Assembly: GCF_029870955.1 (NCBI RefSeq)
Contig: NZ_PGFQ01000005.1
Span: 124,001-188,000 of the forward strand
Reading direction: 5' to 3'
DNA: 64,000 nucleotides
Source of the DNA: Sulfitobacter faviae
Lineage (GTDB): Bacteria > Pseudomonadota > Alphaproteobacteria > Rhodobacterales > Rhodobacteraceae
Positions 18,672 to 29,215 of this stretch are shown one piece after another (the first letter of the stretch is position 1; every line of letters starts with the position of its first letter). The notes below the pieces were generated by a model. That model was not told the DNA's origin. It did no database searches and saw only the letters and a program-made list of their open reading frames with translations. Both the position numbers and the translations under genes were made by a program.

Positions 18672-20561
18672 TGGATATCCAACAGCACGGCGTTGTTACC
18701 GCGATTATTGTCGATGACGGTGTAGATCCGTCACCCCTAGTATCCGACCTTGGCAATGTGGATGATGAATGGTCGGTTTTCTGGGCTGATTTGACAGCCG
18801 AGGACAAAGAGCTGCTCGATGAGATCTACCCGAGCACAAGGATCTCGATGCGGAAGCGCTAATCAAAGACCAGACCTTCGTTACGCTAATGTTTGAACGA
18901 CGGGGGGATTTTCTGGTAGCGCTCTCGGCAAGGTGTTTGAGGCATTCCTGGGAAATCAGCAACAAGTCCGGAAATTTATCGGCGCTGCGACCGCTAGGCT
19001 TAATGGCATTGGTCTAAAAGTGAGCGAAGTTGGTAGAGATTTTATTGGGGCCGCTAAAGACGCCGATCTCATTATTGTTGATTTGTTTCTTGGATCTGAA
19101 CAAGCGGAGGGGGACAAAAACCGATCGATAAGTGGTTTGAAAGAAGTCTTGCGCGAGCGATCCGATAACCCGCCCATTGTGATCCTGACTTCTGCACACA
19201 ACAGCCTTCATGACCTACGCCACGAGTTTCGCGACAAGACGGGGCTACTGGCGTCTGGCTTCCGGACCATCAAAAAGTCGGAAATCGAAGAAGATGGGCA
19301 CCTCGAGCAGCTTGTCTTCGAACTGGCCGAGCATCGTGGAGATGCGCTGAAGCTGTGGTCGTTCCTGAAATCCTGGGAGACGGGCATCTCACAAGCGCTT
19401 CAACGCGCACAAAACGAAGTTCGTAAGCTCGATCTCGAAGACCTTTCTCACGTAAAGCAAATGCTATCCTCAGAAGGTGTGCCATTGGGCGGCTACATGG
19501 TCGATATTATGGATGCAGTGCTCGCACATGAGCTGGAGGCAGAGCAAGGCGTTATCGACGCGGCGATCGCACTCAACGCACTTGAGGCAACGTCCTTTCC
19601 GCCGAACTCAATCACGGGAAATAAGAACACATTGGAAGTTGTCCGTAAGACTCTGTTTGTCAACGAAAAACGAAGGCAACTTGATCCGAGCAGCGGCTTT
19701 CCAGTTTCTTTGGGCGACATTATTGCAATCTCACCGGAAGAAGACGGGCCCGATGTTCGGAGCGGCACAATTTTCGAGGGCGATGAGCGACGTGTTTTCC
19801 TCGTATTGACACCCTTGTGCGACCTCGTGCGCGATCCACCGAAGGCTAAGCGCGTTTTGCTACTCGCTGGTATCTTTTATGATCACGGGGCACTCAACTT
19901 CAAAGCTGTGGCCAATGGGGTCCATACACCCGTCTTGGATCTGAATGCAGAACTGCGGGGTATTGTTAAATGGGACCTGAAGCATGTTGAGACGATCGGG
20001 AATGACGCACTCTCCTCACTTCTATCGGCCGAAGGACCATGCTTTGTCCCGGCCAGGTTGAAGGAGCAAACAGCAATTTCTCTACAGCAAAAGTTGCTCA
20101 GTGACCTAGGTCGGGTCGGAGAATTGAAAACTATGCCATCGATGTTCCCGGTTCGGTGTGTGGTGTATTTCACAAACAGCCATCGCGAACTTGTCCCGTT
20201 GGCGACGAACCTCGATGGAGTCTTGGTGGGCGAAAGTTCTAATCGACTAGCCTTCGACGCCGCGCACAGGTTTAACTTCATGAAAGAGGTCCGGGCGGCA
20301 ATCGCGGATGTCTACGAAACAAGCAGAGCGAAACTCGAGTCCACCTTGGCTCCGAGCGCGTTGGACGCTCTGTTCACAACTGGAGTCGATTACAAGTCGG
20401 ATGTTAAGCCAAAGCCTTGCAAAGTCCCTGGTGATGGGGACAGCGTAGAGATTGGGAGAATCATCATAAATGTATTAGTCGAAGATGCCTTGCCCGATAT
20501 CGGCCAACGTCAGGGGGCCGGTCTGTTGTTCGCGCTGGATGAGACACCAGCGAATGGTTAG
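18671..20561 (+). CDS. Receiver-domain response protein with unknown output region (two frameshifts)
   Basis: Restoring one C at 18829-18831 and one G at 18902-18907 joins three frames into about 630 residues. The N-terminal receiver has the acidic pocket AIIVDDG, the phospho-acceptor Asp in LIIVDLFLG, the Thr of VILTSAH and the Lys of RTIKKSE. The insert after VDDG is unusually long for a receiver. The C-terminal 400 residues match nothing I recognise and have no HTH or known enzyme motif. It starts one base inside the stop of the dual-GHKL gene, so it is the likely partner of that kinase. It may act as a defence effector rather than a transcription factor. Confidence 0.65.
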
Positions 20562-20578
20562 TGTACCGGACTCCATCT

Positions 20579-21520
20579 CTACCCGGAAGAAATCGTGCGG
20601 CCCTTAATCAGGATTTCTTGGCCTACCTCTATTCGATATTGCTCCGGAAAGAAGTGCATCATCCATTGCTTGAGAATTCTCCAGGCGTCAGGCGGACTGA
20701 TCATTGGTAACTCATCGATATACTCTTCTATCAACTTGGCCGCCTGAGTATCCGAAACCCCTGAACTGCTGGCAGAGACTACTTTCTGGACAACTTCCAG
20801 ATTCTGGAGCCGAACTGCAACGTATTCCAGGAACTGTTCCTCCGAGTAGCCTTTGGGAGGGCCTAGTGCTCTCAAATCGCGTTGCGCGAATTCGAAGGCC
20901 GACCGGACCATTTTGGCCTCGTCAAGTTCGCCGGTATATACCTTGAATAGCCTTTCTGGCGCCGGGCAGAGGGGTACCCATCGAAAACTCGGATCATCGT
21001 CGTGCTCAACATCGATCGAGGTTATCTTTGGACGCTGGGCCGCTATGTCTGCGGCTTGTTGCGCGATCTGATCACGCAGTTTGGCTGTCACTGGGACGCA
21101 GCTGTTCATCAACGATGTCTCCCACGCTTGGAGCCCAAGCAGATTAGTATCTAGTTCAACAAGGAGTTCGAGGTTGGTCGGGAGGCGCCAACCAAGTGCC
21201 CGCCCGGTTAGATTTGCGGACCCGATGAGACAGGACTGGTCGGCCCTGAAGAACTTGGCATGCAGGTTTGGATGCTTCCAAAGTTGGGCGTTAGCGCGAT
21301 CGGCGATGACCTCGAAGATCTCCAAATCACAGACACCATCCACGATGTCTTCAGGCCGCCAACGCGTCACGCAATCAATATGCGCTCCTCCAGAAACTGG
21401 GATGGCGTCGAAAACGCGCTGGATCGCATCAACCTTGATAAAGGGTGCAACGAGGATGACTCGCTCTTTCGCCGATGACACCAGTTTCAGCAGCTGGTTG
21501 CCGAGCATTTCATCCGTCAT
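20579..21520 (-). CDS. Phospholipase D (HKD)-family nuclease
   Basis: About 313 residues with one HKD motif, HAKFFRADQSCLIGSANLT near residue 95. Single-HKD enzymes dimerise to cut DNA or phosphodiesters. The C-terminal third is helical and unrecognised. It is the last gene of a minus-strand operon after the helicase and the MORC-like ATPase, and its ATG overlaps that gene's stop. It would be the nuclease effector of the module. It converges on the receiver gene with an 18-base gap and no obvious terminator. Confidence 0.78.
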   Translation of the reverse strand: MTDEMLGNQLLKLVSSAKERVILVAPFIKVDAIQRVFDAIPVSGGAHIDCVTRWRPEDIVDGVCDLEIFEVIADRANAQLWKHPNLHAKFFRADQSCLIGSANLTGRALGWRLPTNLELLVELDTNLLGLQAWETSLMNSCVPVTAKLRDQIAQQAADIAAQRPKITSIDVEHDDDPSFRWVPLCPAPERLFKVYTGELDEAKMVRSAFEFAQRDLRALGPPKGYSEEQFLEYVAVRLQNLEVVQKVVSASSSGVSDTQAAKLIEEYIDELPMISPPDAWRILKQWMMHFFPEQYRIEVGQEILIKGRTISSG

Positions 21521-23360
21521 CAATCATCCTCGCCATCGTCGAGGAAGAACCGGGTCATCTTGCCCCACTCTTGACGCATATCCGAGAGACGTTGTTTATG
21601 CCTGACTTCTTCCATTTCGTAGCGAGCCCAAGCCGAAAACACGATGCGCAGTGTGTCTGAAGCGGTGTGTACCCGGTCGAGCAGCTCCTTCTCGGTGTCT
21701 TCTTCGGTGTCCGGGTTCAGCGCCTTTACCAAGTTTTCGTAGAAGGGGTGGTTAGAATTGAAGACCACGTTGGTGACACCGCCTTGGACGCTCTCTACGT
21801 TGAAGAACGCATAGCCTTCCATGGCTTTCTCTAGAAAAGCGACCTTGCGCTTTCTGGTAAGGATGGCGTCAGCAATGGCTTTGGCGACGTCGTCGGGATA
21901 GTGCTTGTCGTCCTTCAAATCGTCTTCATAGGCGTCCCGGTCTTCGGCTTCGAAATCCTCCGTGTCCCCGGCGTCTCATGTCCTTCGTCCGCACGTTGGC
22001 GGAACTTCGAAGTGACGGTGTCTTCCACGCCTGGCTCTTCATGACGCTTGCGACCACCCGTACTTCGCGTTCCTTTGGTCTGCTGCTCTGTTCTTTTCCT
22101 CAGTTGGGTAATCTGTTCCCGGATGTGCTCGACGATTGGGATTAGCAGCGCCCGCGGGTCACCTTCGCTACTCGCCCTTTCGATGAAAGAGGAGCGGCTT
22201 TCATTTTCCTCCGCGTCGGCCTTCCAATCATATTGGGCCAGCTGCGAAAAGATCGTCGCACTTTGCTTGTTGTTCGTTACGCCGAAGATTTCGTCGAGCG
22301 TGGCAGGGAATTCGACCTCAGCTCCCCACCATCGTTCGGTGGGATCATAGCTGTTGGTCCAAGATGTATCCAAATCGAGTTCACGACCTTCTCGAACGAT
22401 CGAAAGGCCGAGGTTCTTCATTGCATGTTTGCCGTACGGCTTTGCGCCGCGATTCAGCCCGTCATCTGGCACGGTTTCCGGCGTGGCCCAACTGAACCTG
22501 ACGAAAACTTTATGCTGCTTGCCTCCAAAATCGATTGTGAACTCTTCGTCGTTCTCGCCCCAACGCTGAAACATTGGAACCTTGTCAAAAGGTTCGGGAG
22601 TCGAGGAGTTTGGCATAAGGTAGAGGGGATCATTGACAACCGCCAACCTTCGGCCGGTGTTCCCATCCTCTTCCACCCGTACGAGATGAATGGCGACACG
22701 GCCATCGTTAATGAACTTGCGATACATCCGGCCGATGATCGCCTCGGTATTTCGCAGGGTCGCCTCAGCGCCTCGCCATGTAAGTCGATACTCTTCAAAT
22801 CGCGACCAGACCACCAGTGTACCGGAGGTCCCCAAGATTTCGGACCGTTCGCGCCATTTGGTGGGAAGGGCTGAAGGAGTTGGCGGCGGCACCCGATCTT
22901 TCACACCGCTTTGAATGTCAGCGACATCCAGATAGGAATGAATGGCATTGTCCGGCCCGTTCGTCCAAGTCCAGACATCCAAACGGCGACATTGCGAAAT
23001 TGACGAGTTTGGAAGTCCCATGCCGAACCGTCCAATGCCAGCTCGATCATCCAGGTGAGTGCCGTTTCCAAACTGCAGTGCGATAGCCAATGTTCGTGCG
23101 GACATGCCCTTGCCGTTGTCAATCGTGCCGATCTCCTGCAGGCGAAGGCGCTGCTGAGAATTTACCTGTTCGTACTTCTCGACACAGATGAGCTCAACTT
23201 CACTGGCGTCAGCCTGAATTGAGTTGTCGATCAGCTCTGCGAGAGCGTATGCGGTATTTCGATACCCACTATCGCGCATCGCTTTTACGGCGAGTTCCGG
23301 TGGAATAATGAACCCGGATTCTGTGGTCCCGTCGCTAACAATTTCGTTCATTCCAAACAT
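21520..23360 (-). CDS. MORC/MutL-like GHKL ATPase (one frameshift)
   Basis: Motifs: ALAELIDNSIQADASEVEL (N-box), TIDNGKGMSA (G1), GIGRFGMGLPNSSIS (G2). The frame breaks at 21966-21969 (a C-run on the plus strand). Adding one base joins HETPG to DTEDFEAEDRDAYEDD and yields about 613 residues instead of a 481-residue and a 132-residue piece. GHKL ATPases of this kind occur in predicted bacterial restriction-like operons with SF2 helicases and nucleases. It overlaps the helicase gene by 26 bases and the PLD gene by one base, so the three are co-transcribed. If the break is real, the 132-residue ORF (TTG start at 21918) is a separate gene. Confidence 0.72.
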
Positions 23361-24987
23361 CTTCCCAATTGCAGAAAGCGTCAGCTACATCTCCGAAGCC
23401 GTGCATTTCAGTATCCGTCACCGTGACAATCTCTGAGGTTTCATTTCCCCCAGCTCTTACACCTCGCGTAGCCCGGCCCACCATTTGGCTATAGAGAACC
23501 AAGGATTTGGTAGGGCGGGCAATGATGGCCGCGCTCGTTTGCGGTGCATCGAATCCAGTTGTCAGAACGCCATAGTTGAACATCACAATAGGTTCTGGCG
23601 CCTGGCTCTTGAAGCGTCGAATTGCCCGTTCGCGAGCCGCCGGAGCGGATTCTCCGGTGACGACAAGTGCTTCGGTGCCGCGTGCGACCATGATGGCTGC
23701 CAGCATCCTAGCGTTGGCAACCGATGGGGCAAAGACAATGACGCGGCGATGGGATGACACGAGATGCTCGCACTCTGAAATTATCCTCAGGTTTCTTTGT
23801 GTGCTTTGACCTAGTCGCTCCAGAACGTCCCCCGGCACATCAATCGCCTGTGACAGGCCCTTCATGTCCTCTTGTGACAAGTCGAGTCCGGCCTGCACAT
23901 TCAGAGTCCGGAAGTGCGGACGGGCAAGATAGCCTTCTTCCATCAGATATGTGACTGGGTCGGGGTGGCCTTCGATTTCCAACATTACCTTTTCACGACC
24001 GAAGAATTCGGAGAGCTCTTCGTCTTTACTCAAATCATCCCAGGTTCGTCCGGGAGTGGCCGTAAGGCCAAGGAGACGCGTCGTCGCCCGTTTTGTTGCT
24101 AGGGCGTCAAGTACAGAGCGATATGTTGGAGCGATCGCTTGGTGTGCCTCGTCGATGATGACCAAAGATACTCGGTCAGCCAAAGTGAGCAATTCATTCA
24201 CCGAGTTCTTTTCCAATGCTGACATTTTACCTAAGCCAGCGACAACTAGCCCGTCCTTGGCGTTGGCAAGATCGACACGCTTGTTTCCCCAAAGCCGCCA
24301 AAGCCCGACATCCCTGTTGCCAAGGAAGCGCCACGACTTCTGAAACTCATCTGCGGCTTGATCGAGAAGCTCTATGTTCTGGGCGAGCCATACGACCAGT
24401 GTCGGCTCACTGGCGCTCAGGTGGGATGCGACAAGGTGCATTGCGGTACGTGTTTTTCCTGCGCCTGTTGGCATGTGCAGGACACCACGGTGGGGGCCCT
24501 CGAAGAGCATCCGTTCAGTGCGCCTTGCCGCCACTCGCTGATGCTGAAAGAGCCCATAGCCGACGGGCGCGCGATCATTTCCTGGTAGCTGCGCCCCTGG
24601 GGCAGTCGGGTCATCGATGACCCCAAAAAAGGAAAGCAATGCTGGGAAGTTCTCTTCGTCCGACGCGAGCTTCAGTGCATCATCGAAAGGGTTTCGCCCG
24701 GCTGGAGTCCCGAGTTTTGTGCAAAGCTCGCGCGCCTTCTTCAGCGGCATCAGAGAAATCACGGAGTCCCGCAACGTATCGTTCTGCAGCGTCTCGGTAG
24801 GATCCAGCATGTTCACTGCCAACGCAGTCAATTTCTCTGAAGTGCTGAAACCCGGTTCTAAACCATCCAGAATGTCGAGCATTTCGTCAGGAAGAAGCGC
24901 CTTTACCCTCCCGGGCTTCGCCAGCATTAGAAGTTTGGAAAATGCAAGGCCCGGCGAATCCAAATCAATGTCTGTATCGGATGACAT
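23335..24987 (-). CDS. SF2 DEAH-type helicase
   Basis: A 550-residue helicase. The motif order is HMPTGAGKTRTAMH (Walker A), VIIDEAHQAI (DEAH), LLGLTATPGR (motif III), TGFDAPQTS and QMVGRATRG (motif VI). About 130 helical residues precede the helicase core. It is the first gene of the helicase–MORC–PLD operon. It would translocate on or remodel DNA for the nuclease partner. It starts about 190 bases from the end of virB6, marking the right edge of the defence block. Confidence 0.85.
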   Translation of the reverse strand: MSSDTDIDLDSPGLAFSKLLMLAKPGRVKALLPDEMLDILDGLEPGFSTSEKLTALAVNMLDPTETLQNDTLRDSVISLMPLKKARELCTKLGTPAGRNPFDDALKLASDEENFPALLSFFGVIDDPTAPGAQLPGNDRAPVGYGLFQHQRVAARRTERMLFEGPHRGVLHMPTGAGKTRTAMHLVASHLSASEPTLVVWLAQNIELLDQAADEFQKSWRFLGNRDVGLWRLWGNKRVDLANAKDGLVVAGLGKMSALEKNSVNELLTLADRVSLVIIDEAHQAIAPTYRSVLDALATKRATTRLLGLTATPGRTWDDLSKDEELSEFFGREKVMLEIEGHPDPVTYLMEEGYLARPHFRTLNVQAGLDLSQEDMKGLSQAIDVPGDVLERLGQSTQRNLRIISECEHLVSSHRRVIVFAPSVANARMLAAIMVARGTEALVVTGESAPAARERAIRRFKSQAPEPIVMFNYGVLTTGFDAPQTSAAIIARPTKSLVLYSQMVGRATRGVRAGGNETSEIVTVTDTEMHGFGDVADAFCNWEDVWNERNC

Positions 24988-25174
24988 GGCCTGCTCGCTG
25001 CCCTCTCAATCGTTCTGGAACAATTGCTGGCAGGTTACGGTGGTTCTGAATAACGCGCCACCTTGAAAGCAGAATTTGCTTCCGTTTCGTCACAGAACTC
25101 TTGTTGCGAAGGATTAGCATGCTCTCGATCAAGACGGTTGGGTGCGTGAAACAAGTCGGTAGACTAGACAATCC

Positions 25175-26253
25175 TTACCGTCTGCCTAATCTCCCCAACC
25201 TAGAAAGCTGTGCCAGCATCCGAGCGCCAGTTCCGGTCCCGTCGCCGGCAGGAGATGCAGTTGGCCCACCCGCTGTGTTGGGCCGGCTTGGCAACACTTG
25301 CACACCGAAGAATTGTCGCGCTCGAAGGGCTGCGTATTCAGCCCCGGTTGCACCCCCGATGGCGTAACGGTTGTAAACCTGTTGGCTACCTGCCAGCCCT
25401 CTGGCGAACGCATAGCTCCCCCGAACCCGGCCGAAAGTGCCGGCATCATGATGTTCCCAGAAATCGCACGAACCAAGAAAGGCGTTGCTATGATGAAACC
25501 CTTTGCCATCAGCACCATCATGAAAAATGGGATAAGGGCCCCTATGTTTGAGGCCCCCTCTGGGTCGCCAAGCTCGGCAAGAAGCGCCCGAGAGACCCCC
25601 GTGATCGTCGCGAACACGCCGGCGACTACGATCGGATACATCGCGAAGGAGATCAGCGCCGAAAGCCAGCGCGCGAAATAGTCCTTGGTCACGTCGAAAA
25701 GGGTCAGGAAGATCATGACCGGCGCGATGCCGATCAGAAGGGCGATCATGAGCCGTGACGCTACAACAATGAACGCCGCCAAGCCACCGAGGATCGAGAG
25801 CAGCAGTACCCCAAGCGTGTCGAGCAAGGCGCCGGCCATCCAGTTCAACTCAGATCCCGCAGCATTCAGATAGTCCCCGAGGGCTGCGATCAGATCGTCG
25901 AATTCCTCTGCAAAGGTACCGGACGGACCTGGTGATCCGCCGCCAACAGAAGCAACAAGGGCCCCGGCAATGCTGTCGATCCCATTCAGTATCGCTGAGG
26001 CAAGCGCATTGAACTGGACCCAGTTGGCCGCGAAGACCCCTATAAGTCCGACCTTCACGGCCAGCCAAAAGGCAGTTCGGCCGTCCATGGCGCGATACTG
26101 GTAGATCATGTTGATGAAGACCAGAATGACAACTAGTGTTGTTCCCAGAACCAGCAACGTGCCGACCGTTGCGGCGACCGCGCCGAATTGCGTCTCGGCA
26201 GCGGTATTGAGATAGCCTTCAGCGGTTTCCACGAAATAGGTGACGACACTCAT
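25175..26253 (-). CDS. virB6: VirB6/TrbL-like T4SS inner-membrane protein (one frameshift)
   Basis: About 359 residues with five to six membrane segments, including LLVLGTTLVVILVFINMI and a central cluster around LGGLAAFIVVASRLMIALL. The C-terminal frame changes at 25418-25422 (five C on the plus strand, probably six). Repair gives FGGSYAFARGLAGSQQVYNR and a natural end ARMLAQLSRLGRLGRR at 25175. VirB6 forms part of the inner-membrane channel. It is the last gene of the virB operon, next to the defence cargo. Confidence 0.8.
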
Positions 26254-26259
26254 GGAGAC

Positions 26260-26664
26260 CTACCAGTTTCCGGTGGCTTCGCAGATAGGCATGGCTTCGC
26301 GTCGAAGCTCATTTGCTTGGCGTCGGTATGCGGAAGTCGCTTCCACGATGTCCCAGTATTCAGATGCGGCGAAATGCTCGATGTATACGCGTTCGGCTGC
26401 TGCCCAAGATGGATACCGCGTGGGACAGTCGCAGTTTTGCGATTCTACGACGCGCTCCATGCTTTGAGCCCGATATATCTGTTGGATTAAAAGGCGCTTA
26501 TAGGATTCGCGCACATTGATGTTCTGCATCCACTTCGGCTCAGGTGGCTGGTCTGGGCAAACATTTGGGTGGTTGTCGAGCGTCGGGATCAGGTTCCGCT
26601 CGGCTACGCCAGCAGTTGTGCCAAAGATCAAGAGCAGGCCAGCGACTGCGATAGCCCGTGTCAT
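26260..26664 (-). CDS. Small exported protein in the virB operon
   Basis: A 134-residue protein with an N-terminal signal peptide (MTRAIAVAGLLLIFGTTAG, then VAE). The mature part has four Cys (VCPDQ, CDCP, ICEA), suggesting disulfides. It lies between the DUF4177 gene and virB6 and overlaps the former. The family is unrecognised. It may be a periplasmic T4SS accessory. Confidence 0.6.
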   Translation of the reverse strand: MTRAIAVAGLLLIFGTTAGVAERNLIPTLDNHPNVCPDQPPEPKWMQNINVRESYKRLLIQQIYRAQSMERVVESQNCDCPTRYPSWAAAERVYIEHFAASEYWDIVEATSAYRRQANELRREAMPICEATGNW

Positions 26665-26849
26665 TCCGATGCCGCCTTCATTGTACCAGTCTCACGCTTC
26701 AAGAAAGTGGTGTAGCCGTAGTCGCCGGCTTCGGCGGTGATAACCTCCCACCCTTCCGCGCCGCGCTCATTCAAAGCACGTCGCACCTCGTCGTAGTCCT
26801 TTTGCTTCTTCACCGGAAAGGACAGGATATCGTATTCAAAGGTTTTCAT
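26661..26849 (-). CDS. DUF4177-like small protein
   Basis: A 62-residue protein, MKTFEYDILSFPVKKQKDY at the start, with LNERGAEGWEVITA in the middle. The NxxGxEGWE pattern is typical of DUF4177. No membrane segment. It overlaps virB11 upstream by ATGA and the exported-protein gene downstream, so it belongs to the T4SS operon. Function unknown. Confidence 0.65.
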   Translation of the reverse strand: MKTFEYDILSFPVKKQKDYDEVRRALNERGAEGWEVITAEAGDYGYTTFLKRETGTMKAASE

Positions 26850-27832
26850 TGGGAAGCTCCGATCTCATTGGTGCCGGGGAGGTAGAATTCGGTGATGCCG
26901 CGTTTGCCATCATGGCGACCGGCCTGGATGATCACATCGATGGAGTTCTCGATGTATTGGATCATGTCGGCATAGGTCATCGGGATCTCGGTCTTGAGTG
27001 CGGCGATGGCCAGACGCTGCACGGCGAGCTGCGGGGTTTCGGCATGGAGCGTGGTCATAGATCCGCCATGGCCGGTGTTGATCGCCTCGAGGAAGGTCAT
27101 GGCCTCCTTGCCCCGCACCTCGCCGAGGATGATCCGGTCAGGTCGCATGCGCAACGTTGCGGTGAGCAGCACATCGGCGGTCTGGAACTCCGCATCGCGA
27201 TTGGCGATGAGGGTCACGGCATTGGGCTGGGTCGGCAGAAGCTCGGCGGCTTCCTCGATGGTCACGATGCGTTCCTCGGATGGCACGTGCGAGAGGATCT
27301 TGCGCGCAGCCACGGTCTTGCCGGTGGAGGTGCCGCCAGAGACGATCATGTTGAGCTTGTTGTCGACGCAAAAGGCCAGCGCATCGTCGATCACGCCCGC
27401 GGCCACCACTTCGCGCAGTTCGTGGGTTTTCTCGAGGCGGAGTTCTTCGAGTTTGCGCTCCTTGCCAAAAAGGAAATCAAGCGCAATCCCGTCAAGCGGC
27501 AGGCTTGAGAAGAACCGAAGGCTGATCGACATGGCCGAGAGCACGGCAGGCGGGGTGATGACCTGTGCGCGGATCGGGCGCCCCTTATAGGTGATCGAGA
27601 CCGAGACGATCGGGCGGTCCTTGCTCAACGTTGTGTTGGCGGAGGAGGCGATCTGGTTGCCGAGGTCCTTCACGTCCGTCGCGGTCAGTGCCTGGTCCAG
27701 CTTTCGCATGAAATGATCGCCCTGGAATTCGCCCCAGCAGGTGCCGTCAGGGTTGATGCAAATCTCGATGACATCGTCGCGGGCGGCGGCGTCGATCCGG
27801 TCGAGCGAGGTTTCAAGATAGCTCAGCGACAT
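26846..27832 (-). CDS. virB11: VirB11 T4SS traffic ATPase
   Basis: About 328 residues. Walker A is SGGTSTGKTVAARK, followed by RIVTIEEAAEL (Asp/Glu box) and RMRPDRIILGEVRGKEAM (Walker B region with conserved Arg), then TGHGGSMTTLHAE (His box). VirB11 hexamers switch the T4SS between pilus assembly and substrate transfer. I chose the ATG at 27832 because the longer ORF upstream overlaps the coding end of virB10. The spacing to virB10 is four bases. Confidence 0.93.
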   Translation of the reverse strand: MSLSYLETSLDRIDAAARDDVIEICINPDGTCWGEFQGDHFMRKLDQALTATDVKDLGNQIASSANTTLSKDRPIVSVSITYKGRPIRAQVITPPAVLSAMSISLRFFSSLPLDGIALDFLFGKERKLEELRLEKTHELREVVAAGVIDDALAFCVDNKLNMIVSGGTSTGKTVAARKILSHVPSEERIVTIEEAAELLPTQPNAVTLIANRDAEFQTADVLLTATLRMRPDRIILGEVRGKEAMTFLEAINTGHGGSMTTLHAETPQLAVQRLAIAALKTEIPMTYADMIQYIENSIDVIIQAGRHDGKRGITEFYLPGTNEIGASQ

Positions 27833-27836
27833 GGGC

Positions 27837-29215
27837 TCAGAATATCTCCAGATCGCGGTCGACCATGACCGTGACGCGGGCGCCCTGGTCGACATAGATG
27901 ACGGAGCCGATGGAGAGGTAATCGCCGATGACGCTGTCCGTCGCATCTGCCAGATCATCGCCAACGTCCTCAAGAACGTCGGCGGCAGTCTCATCCTGGA
28001 CCTCGGAGGCGGCGGCACCAGGTGCTGCGGAAATCAGCGAGATCAGGGCGGCCGACCCGAAACGCTCGGCAAAGCGCGTGTCTATGAGCCCCGTGACACC
28101 GGAACGTCCCAGTTCATCGCCCCCGAAAGAGCTGATCTGGACGGTCTGGCCCGCGGGCAGGATGATCCGGTCCCAAGCGATGGTGACCCGGCGCTGCGCG
28201 ATATCGACGCCCGAGCGGTAGCGCCCGATGAGACGGGATCCGCGCGGGATCAAGAGGCGCGCACCATCGACGCTGTAGACATCCTCGGACACCACGGCAC
28301 GGGTCTGGCCGGGCAGGGAGCTGTCGAGGGCGGTTTCCATGACGGCCTGGATCATGGTGCCTTGGATGATGGTGTTGGAGGGATTGGCGATCACTTCAGC
28401 CTGCGTCACCGTCGAGGGCAGCGCCCCGTTCAGCACGAAATCCGTCACCTCGCCAAAAGTGCGTTCGGTCAGAGCCGTTTCATTCGCTCCGGACGTGCCC
28501 CAAACGCGATGGTGGGCGAGACGATGCGCCGCTCCTGAAAAGCGCGTTCCTCCGCGGCGCGGCGCTCCAGTTCGGCCATGCGCCGGGCTTCTTCCTCACG
28601 GCGCAGTCGCTCTTGCTCGCGTGCGCGCAGCTCATCCTCCGTAGGACCCGCTGGGGCGGGTTGGGGTCTGCTGGCCTCGAGTTGGGCCAGTTCCAGATCC
28701 ATGCGTAATTGCTCAAGGTTGCGATCCCGGGCCGTCAGTTCGTCCTGGAACCGTTGCTGTGCGGCTTCCGAGGCGGCTTGTAGCGCAGCGATCTGAGCGG
28801 TCAGCGCGTCGATCGCCTCTGCGGCGGCGGTGTCTTCCTCGACGACCGGTTCAGGGGCGTTGCGCAATTCCTCGATCTGAGCCTGCAGGGCGGTGATCTG
28901 CGCCAGAAGCTCCGCGTTGGGCTCGACGGGGTCTGGTCCGACGAACACAACCTCGGGCTCGGGCGGGGGCAAGGTCTCGATAGCGCCAAAGCCGTCCCCT
29001 TCGTTTTGGAAGACGTCCGGAGTGGCCGTCGGCAAGGCTTCCTCTTCGTCGGGCTGTGAGAGGAGATAGAACAGGGCACCACCTGCGCCGATGACGAGGA
29101 CCACGATCAGCGCGAGAAGGGGCGACCGGCGCTGTGCCGCCGTGGGGGCGCGGGCACTGCCTTTCTCAAGGGCGGCGAGGCGCTTTTCCAGCTCGGTATT
29201 CTCGGTATCGCTCAT
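27837..29215 (-). CDS. virB10: VirB10 T4SS scaffold (one frameshift)
   Basis: Adding one base at 28498-28501 (a C-run) joins TIAFG to GTSGANETALTERTFGE and gives about 459 residues. The N-terminus has a cytoplasmic charged segment and one membrane helix (LLALIVVLVIGAGGALFYLL). A long coiled coil with Glu/Arg/Ala follows. The C-terminal TrbI/VirB10 domain includes IPRGSRLIGRYRSGV and DLGDYLSIG-like elements. VirB10 spans both membranes. As written the gene stops early at 28469. The start overlaps the virB9 stop (ATGA). Confidence 0.85.

Noticed and set aside
16325..20561. Programmed frameshifting in the GHKL and receiver genes
   Set aside because: The same one-base defect in G/C runs occurs in unrelated genes across the window, so sequence error explains it better.
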